From the NCBI GenBank assembly GCA_031273735.1, contig JAISRI010000073.1, positions 1-13,933 on the forward strand: DNA of 13,933 nt. The letters are read 5' to 3'. Of this stretch, positions 1 through 6,160 are shown one piece after another. Source of the DNA: Helicobacteraceae bacterium (GTDB lineage Bacteria > Campylobacterota > Campylobacteria > Campylobacterales > SZUA-545). Position 1 is the first letter of the stretch, and every line of letters starts with the position of its first letter. The position numbers and the translations under genes were made by a program. The notes under the pieces were generated by a model. The model ran no database searches. It was not told where the DNA came from and worked only from the letters and a program-made list of their open reading frames with translations.

Positions 1-115
1 CCTGCGGATATTCCTCGACGGGCAATCCGCGCATAGCGATCACGCCCGCGATAATGATGATAAGCGAAATAACCGTAGAGAATATCGGGCGGTTGATAAA
101 GAATTTAGAAAACAT
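1..115 (-). CDS. RND-family efflux pump inner-membrane subunit, N-terminal fragment (partial)
   Basis: Only the first 38 codons are present; the gene runs off the left edge of the window. The start ATG is at 115-113 on the minus strand. The translated N-terminus begins MFSKFFINRPIFSTVISL, continues with a hydrophobic stretch, and reaches RGLPVEEYPQ. This is the typical start of AcrB/MexB/CmeB-type HAE1 transporters: a short cytoplasmic helix, the FxxRP motif, the first transmembrane helix and the LPxxxYP motif. Such pumps are proton-driven trimers that export drugs, bile salts or other hydrophobic compounds through a tripartite channel. The start lies 9 bases after the stop of the membrane-fusion gene, so the two are co-transcribed. 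The substrate cannot be predicted from this fragment, and no outer-membrane channel gene is visible. Confidence 0.9.
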   Translation of the reverse strand, partial: MFSKFFINRPIFSTVISLIIIIAGVIAMRGLPVEEYPQ

Positions 116-124
116 ACCGTCGCC

Positions 125-1204
125 CTATTGGTTCGTCTGCGAAATTGGAGCGACGGGCGCGCCGGGACGGATTTTGGTTAAATTATTCGCAATAATAAGA
201 TCGCCGTCTTTCAAGCCGTCGCTGAGAATAAAGTTATCTCCCGCCGACTGTTCGAGCGTTACGCTTTGCGCCGCCGCTTTGCCGTCTTTAACCACATAGA
301 CAAACGATCCTTGCGGTCCTTGCATCAGGACTTCTTGCGGAATACTCACCGCGTTCTTTTTGATAATCCCCGTAAGCCTTACCCGCGCGAATTGACCGGG
401 CAACAACGTTCCTCGAGGATTTGGAATCACGGCGCGCGCTTTGACGCTCCCGCTTTGATTATCGATCGCCGCGTCGATAAAGTCAATTTTGCCGTTTTCC
501 GTATATAACGCGCCGCTTTCGCTTTTAAGCGCCACGTTTATGGAGGGATCCGTCCATGTTCCTTTTTCTAGCGCGTAGCCTTCGCGCAGTCTTTCCATTC
601 CGCTAAAGGCGAATTCCGCGTAGAGAGGATCGGTTTGCGTAATCGTGGTTAGAAGCGTTCCGGCGGAAATTAGGTTGCCTACGTCGAGAGCTTTCTGCCC
701 TACAAAGCCGCTAATCGGCGCTTTAACTTTGGCGTAATCGAGGTCTATGACGGCGTTTGCTAACGCCGCTTTCGTCGATTCGTACGCCGCTAAAGCCGCG
801 TCGCGTTCGCGTTCGCTAACCGCGGCGTTGGAAAATAGCTTTTGCGTTCGCTTGTATTCGCGTTCGGCTTGGTTAAACGCCGCCTGTGCCGCGTCTTTTG
901 TCGCCTCGTATTTTGCGGGATCGATTACAAAAAGAGTCGACCCTTCTTTGACTTGCGTCCCCTCGACGTATTCGCGCTTCAAAAGCGTCCCGCCTACTTT
1001 TGCGCGAACCTCGACAAATCCCGAACTATGCAGTTTCGCGGGGTATTCGAGCGCGATTGGAACGTCCGTTACTTTTGCGGTAAATACGCTAACGGGGATC
1101 GCTTGAATCTGCGGCGGCGCCTGTTCGGTTTCGCCGTTTTTGCAGCCGATCAACGCTATAGCGGCAAAAACCGCAACGGCAATCCTACCTATCTGTTTGT
1201 CCAT
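125..1204 (-). CDS. RND efflux periplasmic adaptor (membrane-fusion lipoprotein, AcrA/MexA/CmeA type)
   Basis: This is a 359-residue periplasmic adaptor joining an inner-membrane RND pump to an outer-membrane channel. The N-terminus is a lipoprotein signal with lipobox LIGC, so lipidation is expected at Cys21. The family domains follow in order: first half of the lipoyl domain with the VEVRAKVGGTL strand (about residues 60-95), an alpha-helical hairpin rich in Ala, Glu and Lys (about 100-150), second lipoyl half with the DLDYAKVKAPISGFVG motif (about 155-175), then beta-barrel and membrane-proximal domains including LLPGQFARVRL (about 265-280). The length is near the family norm. The start ATG has GGAAAG about 5 bases upstream. 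The pump gene follows 9 bases downstream. Regulation is probably by a repressor acting on the palindrome at 1233-1256. Confidence 0.95.
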   Translation of the reverse strand: MDKQIGRIAVAVFAAIALIGCKNGETEQAPPQIQAIPVSVFTAKVTDVPIALEYPAKLHSSGFVEVRAKVGGTLLKREYVEGTQVKEGSTLFVIDPAKYEATKDAAQAAFNQAEREYKRTQKLFSNAAVSERERDAALAAYESTKAALANAVIDLDYAKVKAPISGFVGQKALDVGNLISAGTLLTTITQTDPLYAEFAFSGMERLREGYALEKGTWTDPSINVALKSESGALYTENGKIDFIDAAIDNQSGSVKARAVIPNPRGTLLPGQFARVRLTGIIKKNAVSIPQEVLMQGPQGSFVYVVKDGKAAAQSVTLEQSAGDNFILSDGLKDGDLIIANNLTKIRPGAPVAPISQTNQ

Positions 1205-1232
1205 CTGAGCTTTCCTTTACAATTACGAAAAT

Positions 1233-1256
1233 TTAGCGTAATGGTCGTTACACTAA
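1233..1256. promoter_or_regulatory. Inverted-repeat operator candidate before the RND efflux operon
   Basis: The arms are TTAGCGTAA (1233-1241) and TTACACTAA (1248-1256), separated by 6 bases. They are complementary except at one position. The site lies between the predicted -10 box and the start codon of the adaptor gene, where a bound repressor would block transcription. Size and symmetry resemble operators of TetR-family repressors (AcrR, CmeR) that control RND pumps. That assignment is inference, because no regulator gene is present in this window. Confidence 0.55.
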
Positions 1257-1268
1257 TGAAGAGCGCTG

Positions 1269-1274
1269 ATTATA
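1269..1274 (-). promoter_or_regulatory. Predicted -10 box of the RND efflux operon
   Basis: The minus strand reads a perfect TATAAT here. Transcription would start near 1262, leaving a leader of about 58 bases that contains the palindrome at 1233-1256. There is no clear -35 hexamer 17-18 bases upstream, only an AT-rich stretch. Weak -35 elements are usual for the housekeeping sigma factor of Campylobacterota. Confidence 0.55.
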
Positions 1275-1365
1275 GCACGGCTAATCCTTAAATTATTATT
1301 AAACCGAGCCTAAAAATGCGCCCTGCAACGATCGAATTATTATTTCGTTTTTTAAACTCAATGTA

Positions 1366-1409
1366 AACGAGGCGCCACAAGGGCGAGCGCCCCCGCGGCG
1401 CGGCTCGTT
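1366..1409 (-). terminator. GC-rich hairpin after the small secreted protein gene
   Basis: On the minus strand, the sequence starting at the stop codon can fold. AACGAGCCGCGCC pairs imperfectly with GGCGCCTCGTT (outer arms 1397-1409 and 1366-1376). A nested GGGCGAGCGCCC hairpin lies at 1381-1392. The fold begins inside the stop codon of the gene ending at 1408. The following bases have only a modest T content, so this is a possible rather than a classic intrinsic terminator. The rest of the gap 1275-1365 is AT-rich, with nothing else recognised. Confidence 0.35.
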
Positions 1410-1761
1410 AGTTGCAACTGGGGAAGTTGCCGCTATATTTGGCGTATTCGATCATAAACGCGCCAAGATACGGTAAATGTTTGGCGAACGATTCGCCATT
1501 TAAATACTCCCGCGTTTTGGGAAACTTCGCGCCGATCTCGTCGATAAAGCCTTTGCCGCCGTCTTCAAAGAGCTTTTTCCACTCCTCGATCGTATGTTGC
1601 GCGGCGAAATCCGCGCCGTTTAGCCCCGTTTGTTCGCTTAGCGCTTTGAGGTAAATCCTCTGCCCCGTATCCGCCGCCGCGTCCGCGAAAAGCGACTGCG
1701 CCGCGAAAAGCGACTGCGCCGCGAAAACGAGAGCCGCCAACCCTAAAATCAACTTCTTCAT
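1408..1761 (-). CDS. Small secreted protein of unknown function (Campylobacterota type)
   Basis: This is a 117-residue protein with a cleavable signal peptide (about residues 1-26: MKK, a hydrophobic core, then AxA sites), so it should be periplasmic. The mature part reads GQRIYLKALSEQTGLNGADFAAQHTIEEWKKLF and ends SGNFPSCN. I recall short secreted Campylobacterota proteins, often labelled cytochrome c-like, with the same GQ-IYLK, NGAKFAxxHTxxEW and SGNxPSC pattern. This copy has no CxxCH motif, so it should not bind heme c, and its only Cys is the penultimate residue. The function is unknown. A very strong ribosome site (AGGAGGA) precedes the ATG. The signal peptide is lengthened by an in-frame 18-base tandem duplication (1683-1727). 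It is divergent from the SQR gene, and the two may share the 1762-1910 control region. Confidence 0.8.
   Translation of the reverse strand: MKKLILGLAALVFAAQSLFAAQSLFADAAADTGQRIYLKALSEQTGLNGADFAAQHTIEEWKKLFEDGGKGFIDEIGAKFPKTREYLNGESFAKHLPYLGAFMIEYAKYSGNFPSCN
1683..1727. repeat. 18-base tandem repeat, 2.5 copies, inside a signal peptide
   Basis: The unit CCGCGAAAAGCGACTGCG occurs at 1683-1700 and again, identically, at 1701-1718, followed by a 9-base partial copy at 1719-1727. In the minus-strand gene it duplicates six residues (AAQSLF) of the signal peptide core and keeps the frame. Identical copies suggest recent replication slippage. Confidence 0.9.
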
Positions 1762-1790
1762 TCCGTCCTCCTCTTGGTTTTAAGACGTAA

Positions 1791-1820
1791 ATTATATTAC
1801 AATTTTATTATTTTATGCAA
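1791..1820 (-). promoter_or_regulatory. Predicted promoter of the small secreted protein gene
   Basis: On the minus strand TATAAT (1796-1791) is preceded by TGTAA, and by TTGCAT (1820-1815) with an 18-base spacer. This is a reasonable housekeeping-type promoter reading away from the SQR operon. Transcription would start about 25 bases before the strong ribosome site. Confidence 0.5.
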
Positions 1821-1844
1821 GTTTTTTCGCTATATCTATAACTT

Positions 1845-1860
1845 TTTAAGAATACTTAAA
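1845..1860. promoter_or_regulatory. Perfect 16-base palindrome upstream of the SQR promoter
   Basis: TTTAAG (1845-1850), AATA, CTTAAA (1855-1860) is a perfect 6-4-6 inverted repeat centred about 20 bases upstream of the predicted SQR -10 box. A short arm-N4-arm spacing is typical of CRP/FNR-family sites; Campylobacter NssR, for example, uses TTAAC-N4-GTTAA. The site may regulate the SQR operon. The protein that binds it is unknown, and the identification is inference. Confidence 0.45.
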
Positions 1861-1872
1861 GAAAAAAACTGA

Positions 1873-1878
1873 TATAAA
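1873..1878 (+). promoter_or_regulatory. Predicted -10 box of the SQR operon
   Basis: TATAAA lies in an AT-rich context 38 bases before the SQR start codon. A second candidate, TGTAAT, lies at 1885-1890. No good -35 hexamer is seen. This is the only gap of useful size before the six-gene plus-strand operon, so the operon promoter must lie here. Confidence 0.45.
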
Positions 1879-1910
1879 ACGCTTTGTAATCTATAAGAAA
1901 GGAAGCGAAT

Positions 1911-3308
1911 ATGGACAAGGTAACGACGCAAAACGGCGCGATTTCAAGGCGCGACGCGCTGAAGTTCGCGGCGATCGTCGGCGCGACTTACGCGCTAAAT
2001 CCAGCGATTGGAGGCGGGGCGATCGAGGCGAAAGCGGCGCGCATAAGCGCAAAAGGCAGGATCGTCGTTATCGGCGCGGGCGCGGCTGGCATATCGACGG
2101 CGGCAAAGCTATGCGATCTGCTAGAAAACCCCGATATTACGATTATCGACGATACGAATGTTCATCTCTACCAACCCGCCTTTAGCTTGATTGCGGGCGG
2201 CGTAGTTAGCGCGGATTATCCCAAGATAAACAACGCCGACTACGTTCCAAAAGGCGCGAAATGGATCAAACAAAAGGTGATCGCAATTGATCCCGACGCG
2301 AAAAAGGTAATGACAAGCGGCGGCGAAACGATCGACTACGACTTTTTGGTAATTGCGGCGGGGATCGATCTCGACTACGGCGCGATCGAAGGGCTTGATC
2401 GCTCGATGTTGGGCAAAGACGGTATAGCTTCGATCTACGCTTACGAGAGCGCGATCGCCGCGTGGGATCAGTTTCAAGAGCTGGCAAAGAGGAGCAAAGA
2501 GCGCAAAATAAACGCGCTTTTTTGCGAAACCGCCACGCCGATTAAGTGCGGAGGAGCGCCCAAAAAGATCGCTTTTCTAGCGCAGGACTATATTAAAAGA
2601 AACGGCAAGCGCGACAACGCGGAGTTTACGCAGATGATGACGGGCGGCGCGTGGTTTGGCGTGAAACCTTACGCGGACGCGATCGAAAAGCTCTACTCCA
2701 AACGGGAGATGTCAAGCGAGTTCAAACATAAACTCGTCAAGATCGACGCGAAAAACCGCGAAGCGACCTTCGCCGTTCCAAAATTGGTAATGGACGACGA
2801 TTTGGGCGTAGAGGTAGAAAAAAGCGAGCTTGTTACAAAACCATACGACTTTATCCATATCGTTCCCAACCAATCGGGCGCGTCGATCGTGGCGAAAAAT
2901 CCCAAACTCGCCAATCCTACGGGATTTTTGAAGGTCAATATCGAAACCTTGCAAAACGAAACCTATCCCGAAATCTTCGGCGTAGGGGATATTGTCGCCA
3001 CGCCGTTTGGCAAAACGGGCGGAAGCGCGCGCAAACAGTATCCGATCGTCGCGCAAAACCTAGTCGACGTAATGCAAGGCAAAGCGCCTAGCCAAAAATA
3101 TAACGGCTACACGGTCTGCCCGTTAATAACGAACTACGGAAGCGTGATGATGTTGGAGTTTGGCTATAGGGGCGCGGACGGATCGGACACGCTTATGCCT
3201 ACCGCGCCGCTTGATCCTACGCAGGAGAGATGGATGTGGTGGCTGCTGAAAGTCCATATGCTTAAGCCTATATATACGGCTATGCTACGCGCAAACGCTT
3301 GGGCTTAA
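1911..3308 (+). CDS. sqr: Sulfide:quinone oxidoreductase, type II-like, Tat-exported flavoprotein
   Basis: This 465-residue FAD enzyme is predicted to oxidize sulfide to sulfane sulfur and pass electrons to quinone. Residues 12-18 (SRRDALK) form a twin-arginine export motif followed by a hydrophobic stretch, so the enzyme should work in the periplasm. The FAD-binding Rossmann motif is RIVVIGAGAAG (50-60), and HLYQPAFSL follows at 85-93. Two redox cysteines sit in the contexts of human SQOR and bacterial type II enzymes: TPIKCGGAPKKI (Cys213) and YNGYTVCPLITNYG (Cys403). An extra Cys205 is nearby. FGVGD (356-360) is the second FAD contact. The C-terminal WMWWLLKVHMLKPIYTAMLR resembles the amphipathic membrane-binding tail of SQRs. 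AAAGGAAG precedes the ATG. It is first in a six-gene operon. A flavoprotein with another sulfur substrate is possible, but the paired Cys contexts favour SQR. Confidence 0.88.
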   Translation: MDKVTTQNGAISRRDALKFAAIVGATYALNPAIGGGAIEAKAARISAKGRIVVIGAGAAGISTAAKLCDLLENPDITIIDDTNVHLYQPAFSLIAGGVVSADYPKINNADYVPKGAKWIKQKVIAIDPDAKKVMTSGGETIDYDFLVIAAGIDLDYGAIEGLDRSMLGKDGIASIYAYESAIAAWDQFQELAKRSKERKINALFCETATPIKCGGAPKKIAFLAQDYIKRNGKRDNAEFTQMMTGGAWFGVKPYADAIEKLYSKREMSSEFKHKLVKIDAKNREATFAVPKLVMDDDLGVEVEKSELVTKPYDFIHIVPNQSGASIVAKNPKLANPTGFLKVNIETLQNETYPEIFGVGDIVATPFGKTGGSARKQYPIVAQNLVDVMQGKAPSQKYNGYTVCPLITNYGSVMMLEFGYRGADGSDTLMPTAPLDPTQERWMWWLLKVHMLKPIYTAMLRANAWA

Positions 3309-3310
3309 TT

Positions 3311-3556
3311 ATGAAGGGCATAGCAAAAACGGCGATTAAAGAGGCGGCGATCTTTTTTGCGATCTTATTTGCGCTTGCGCTTCTTTGGCATAACGATCTC
3401 TTAAGCCAACCTTTTGCGCGGCTAGATCGGCTAATGAATAGCGCAAACGTTTCGCCGCTACATCCGTTTATATGGAGCGCGATTTTTTATCTATCGATCG
3501 GATTGTTTCGTTTGCCAAATCTGATCGTTAAGAAGTTTAGAAAGAAAGAGGTTTAG
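3311..3556 (+). CDS. Small two-helix inner-membrane protein of unknown function
   Basis: This is an 81-residue protein I do not recognise. It has two hydrophobic segments, about residues 9-28 (EAAIFFAILFALALLW) and 49-66 (PFIWSAIFYLSIGLF), and ends in a basic tail (KKFRKKEV). That pattern fits a two-helix inner-membrane protein with its C-terminus in the cytoplasm. I chose the ATG at 3311, just after the SQR stop. A TTG at 3299 in the same frame would add four residues and overlap SQR. Neither has an obvious ribosome site, so translational coupling to SQR is likely. The tight packing between SQR and the DUF3373 gene suggests a role in the same module, perhaps as a membrane anchor for the exported SQR, but nothing in the sequence proves this. 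Confidence 0.7.
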   Translation: MKGIAKTAIKEAAIFFAILFALALLWHNDLLSQPFARLDRLMNSANVSPLHPFIWSAIFYLSIGLFRLPNLIVKKFRKKEV

Positions 3557-4924
3557 ATGAAAAAAATCGTTATATCCGCGCTAACGGCGGGCGCTTTGTT
3601 CGCCGCGAGCGACGCGGAGTTCGAGACGTTAAAAAGCGAGGTTGCGAAACTGCGCGGCGAATTAAACGAGGTTCGCAAAAACGTAGCGGGGGACAATCTA
3701 AAATTTGGCGTAGATCTGCGATCGTCGATCGATAGCGTTCGTTACGAGTTTGCGGACGGGAAAACCGCCAAAAATCCCGATCTGTTTAGCAATCGGTTAT
3801 GGCTAAATATCAGGTATCAACCGCATAGCGATCTTAGCTTTTTTGGACGGCTTGCCTACAACAAAATCTACGGCGATAGCGTAAACCATTCGCAACGCGG
3901 ATCTGGCTTTGATAGTTTCGATTGGGTTTCAAGCGAAACTATGGCGGACGATAAATTGCGAGTTCGACAAGCCTTTTTTATCTATAGCGGAAAAATTAGC
4001 GAAAATCTGCCCTTTAATTTTAGTATTGGCAGACGACCCTCCACAGTCGGATTACCGCTTAATTTTAGAGAGAGCGACGCGCCGCAATCTCCTTTAAGCC
4101 AAATGGTCAATGCGGAGTTTGACGGCGCTAGTTTTCAACTCTCGTTAGATAAGGTAAGCGGCGTTGCGGGAATGTATGCAAAGTTGTGCTTAGGACGCGG
4201 TTTAACAAACGCAACGCCGCGCTTCAGTCAAGACGGCGCGGATTACGCGATCGACGAAAGCGCGACGCATAGTTCAAATATCGATATGGCGGGTTTGATC
4301 TTTCAACCATATTACGACGGGCGCTATCGCGTCGTTACGCAATTTATTCGCGCAACCAATCTGATTGGCGTAGAGTTTGACAATAGCGGAACGCCCAAAA
4401 ACGGCTTTAGCAATTTCGGCGCGATCAACGCCGCCAGCGTTTTATACGTTCAAGAGGGAATCGGCGAGTTTATCAGCGATTTTTTGGATAGAACCAAACT
4501 TTTTGCGGGCTATTCAATTACGCAAACCGATCCGAGAAGCGATAGAAAAATGTTAGGTAGCTCCGATAGCAAAATCGGGCAAAGCTACTATGTCGGAGCG
4601 CAGTTTCCCGCGTTTTGGTCTAAAGAGGGCGCGATTGGAATCGAGTTTAATCGCGGCGATAGATATTGGCGCAGTTTTACCTACGCCGAAGATACCGCTA
4701 TCGGATCAAAACTTGCGGCTCGCGGAAACGCTTACGAGATCTATTACGATCAGCCCATCGCCCAAGCGTTAAGTTTTCAGGCGCGATATACGTTGATCGA
4801 CTACGATTACGCGGGTAGCAATAGCTTTTTCGGAGAGGACGGAACTCCGCAAAAGATCGCGAATCAATCTAACCTTGTCGAAAGGGCGAGCGATCTTAGA
4901 TTTTATATCCGTTACAAATACTAA
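3557..4924 (+). CDS. DUF3373-family outer-membrane beta-barrel protein
   Basis: This 455-residue protein has a signal peptide (MKKIVISALTAGALFAAS). A short coiled coil follows (about residues 20-45, FETLKSEVAKLRGELNEVRK), typical of the periplasmic stalk at the start of many Campylobacterota porins. The remainder alternates aromatic and polar residues as beta-barrels do and ends RFYIRYKY, with the terminal aromatic residue expected for BAM-dependent insertion. RLWLNIRYQP and SIGRRPSTVGLP resemble DUF3373 proteins, a family I associate with Campylobacterota. The molecular role is unproven; a porin or channel is the usual guess. The ATG immediately follows the stop of the preceding gene and has AAAGAGG upstream. 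In this operon it might admit a substrate or release sulfur products, which is inference. Confidence 0.82.
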   Translation: MKKIVISALTAGALFAASDAEFETLKSEVAKLRGELNEVRKNVAGDNLKFGVDLRSSIDSVRYEFADGKTAKNPDLFSNRLWLNIRYQPHSDLSFFGRLAYNKIYGDSVNHSQRGSGFDSFDWVSSETMADDKLRVRQAFFIYSGKISENLPFNFSIGRRPSTVGLPLNFRESDAPQSPLSQMVNAEFDGASFQLSLDKVSGVAGMYAKLCLGRGLTNATPRFSQDGADYAIDESATHSSNIDMAGLIFQPYYDGRYRVVTQFIRATNLIGVEFDNSGTPKNGFSNFGAINAASVLYVQEGIGEFISDFLDRTKLFAGYSITQTDPRSDRKMLGSSDSKIGQSYYVGAQFPAFWSKEGAIGIEFNRGDRYWRSFTYAEDTAIGSKLAARGNAYEIYYDQPIAQALSFQARYTLIDYDYAGSNSFFGEDGTPQKIANQSNLVERASDLRFYIRYKY

Positions 4925-4938
4925 AAAAAGGATAAAAG

Positions 4939-5190
4939 ATGAAAAGAAATCAACATATAATCGATCGCGTAGCGCGAATCGTATTAGGCTTAGCGCTTGG
5001 AGTAACGACGCTATTAAGCGCGTTTGGTCCTTACCTATCGTGGGTATTAGCGGCGATCGGCGTTGTTTTAATCGTTACGGGAGCGATCGGAATATGCCCG
5101 ATCTATTCGTTATTCAAGCGTTCAACAAACAAGGAATCTTGTTGCGCGAGCGCCAAAAAAAGCTCTTGTTGCCATTCTTGCGAGATATGA
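4939..5190 (+). CDS. DUF2892 (YgaP-type) membrane protein with Cys-rich tail
   Basis: This is an 83-residue inner-membrane protein. Its N-terminal DRVARIVLGLALG and VTGAIGICPIYSLF (about residues 9-59) match the two-helix DUF2892 domain, which also forms the membrane part of the rhodanese YgaP. There is no rhodanese domain here. After the conserved Cys53 the protein carries a short hydrophilic tail with CC at 68-69, CC at 77-78 and Cys81, far richer in Cys than the usual family end. Such a tail could bind a metal or carry persulfide sulfur, which would suit its place beside SQR, but that is inference. AAAGGATAAAAG precedes the ATG. The stop is followed after one base by the ATG of the FeS gene, so the two are probably translationally coupled. 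Confidence 0.85.
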   Translation: MKRNQHIIDRVARIVLGLALGVTTLLSAFGPYLSWVLAAIGVVLIVTGAIGICPIYSLFKRSTNKESCCASAKKSSCCHSCEI

Positions 5191-5191
5191 G

Positions 5192-6160
5192 ATGAACAGG
5201 CGGCGTTTTTTCAAAACGGCGGCGGTATTGGGCGCAGGCGCGGCGCTTGCGCTCGCCAAGATCAAAGCGGCGGATAAACAAGACGATCAAAGCAAGATCG
5301 GATCGATTATAGATTTAACTCTTTGCGACGGTTGCGCCGATCGGCAAACGCCCGCGTGCGTCGCGGCGTGCCGCGAAAAAAACGCGGATAAGTTTCCGCA
5401 GCCCGATCCGAAATATCTGATCGACTATTTTCCGCAAAAGAAGCGCGAGGATTGGTCGAATAAACGCGGCGTTACGACTCGTTTAACTCCATATAATTGG
5501 ACGTATGTAGAGAGCGTAGAGATCGAAGGGCAAAAAGTTTTTCTGCCGCGCCGTTGTATGCACTGCGACGATCCCGCCTGTCAAAAGTTATGCCCTTTTG
5601 GAGTGATTGGAAAATCCAAAGAGGGGGCGGTAAGTATCGACGCGGATTTTTGTATGGGAGGCAGCAAATGCCGCGACGTTTGTCCTTGGCATATTCCGCA
5701 GCGTCAAGCGGGGGTAGGAATCTATACGAAAGTCGCGCCAAAACTGATGGGCGGCGGCGTAATGTTTAAGTGCGATCTCTGCGCCGATTATCTTGCGAAA
5801 GATAAAACGCCCGCTTGCGCGGAAAAATGCCCTAAAAAGGCGATTATTTTTGGCGAAAAAGAGGTTATGAGAAACGAGGCGCGACGCAGAGCAAAAGCGC
5901 TTGGCGGTTATCTTTACGGCGATAACGAGGCGGGAGGAACGGCGACCTTTTACGTTTCAAAAATCCCCTTTGAGCGAATCGACAAAGCGATCGCGGCAAA
6001 AAAGGGCGAAGATAAAGCGCCCGGTCGTCCGCAAATACCCGTTGGAGTAGCAAATCCGCTCGGTAACGCAAACGGCTTGTTCGCGGCGGCTTTGATCGCT
6101 CCCGTCGCGGCGCTTACTGCGGCGGCGATTTCGGTCTATAAAGGAGGCAAAGATGATTGA
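5192..6160 (+). CDS. Tat-exported multi-[4Fe-4S] electron-transfer subunit (FdnH/NrfC/DmsB-like)
   Basis: This 322-residue protein starts with a twin-arginine signal (NRRRFFK, residues 2-8). Four cysteine clusters follow: C45/48/56/60, C122/125/130/134, C154/160/164 and C194/197/209/213. It ends with a hydrophobic helix (about 294-316) that could anchor it in the membrane, as in FdnH. The family passes electrons between a periplasmic catalytic subunit and a membrane cytochrome b. The third cluster lacks its second Cys: the expected CxxC reads CMGG, with Gly157 encoded by GGC. That cluster may be [3Fe-4S] or use another ligand. I recall related proteins with the same Gly, so this may be a subfamily trait. 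The gene overlaps the cytochrome b gene by 8 bases. No molybdoenzyme gene lies in the operon, so its electron donor or acceptor is uncertain. Confidence 0.9.
   Translation: MNRRRFFKTAAVLGAGAALALAKIKAADKQDDQSKIGSIIDLTLCDGCADRQTPACVAACREKNADKFPQPDPKYLIDYFPQKKREDWSNKRGVTTRLTPYNWTYVESVEIEGQKVFLPRRCMHCDDPACQKLCPFGVIGKSKEGAVSIDADFCMGGSKCRDVCPWHIPQRQAGVGIYTKVAPKLMGGGVMFKCDLCADYLAKDKTPACAEKCPKKAIIFGEKEVMRNEARRRAKALGGYLYGDNEAGGTATFYVSKIPFERIDKAIAAKKGEDKAPGRPQIPVGVANPLGNANGLFAAALIAPVAALTAAAISVYKGGKDD

Noticed and set aside
842..1291. Plus-strand open frame of 149 codons opposite the efflux adaptor
   Set aside because: It lies antisense to a clear lipoprotein adaptor, has no ribosome site and shows no family motif. 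GC-rich codons keep the opposite strand open by chance.
1329..1356. CGAA/TTCG hairpin followed by T6 on the plus strand
   Set aside because: No plus-strand gene ends here, the stem is only 4 bases, and the region is AT-rich. Read on the plus strand it has nothing to terminate.
2121..3056. Several minus-strand open frames of 73-118 codons inside the SQR gene
   Set aside because: They are antisense shadows of a gene with clear FAD and Cys motifs. Their translations are Arg-rich and unlike any family.
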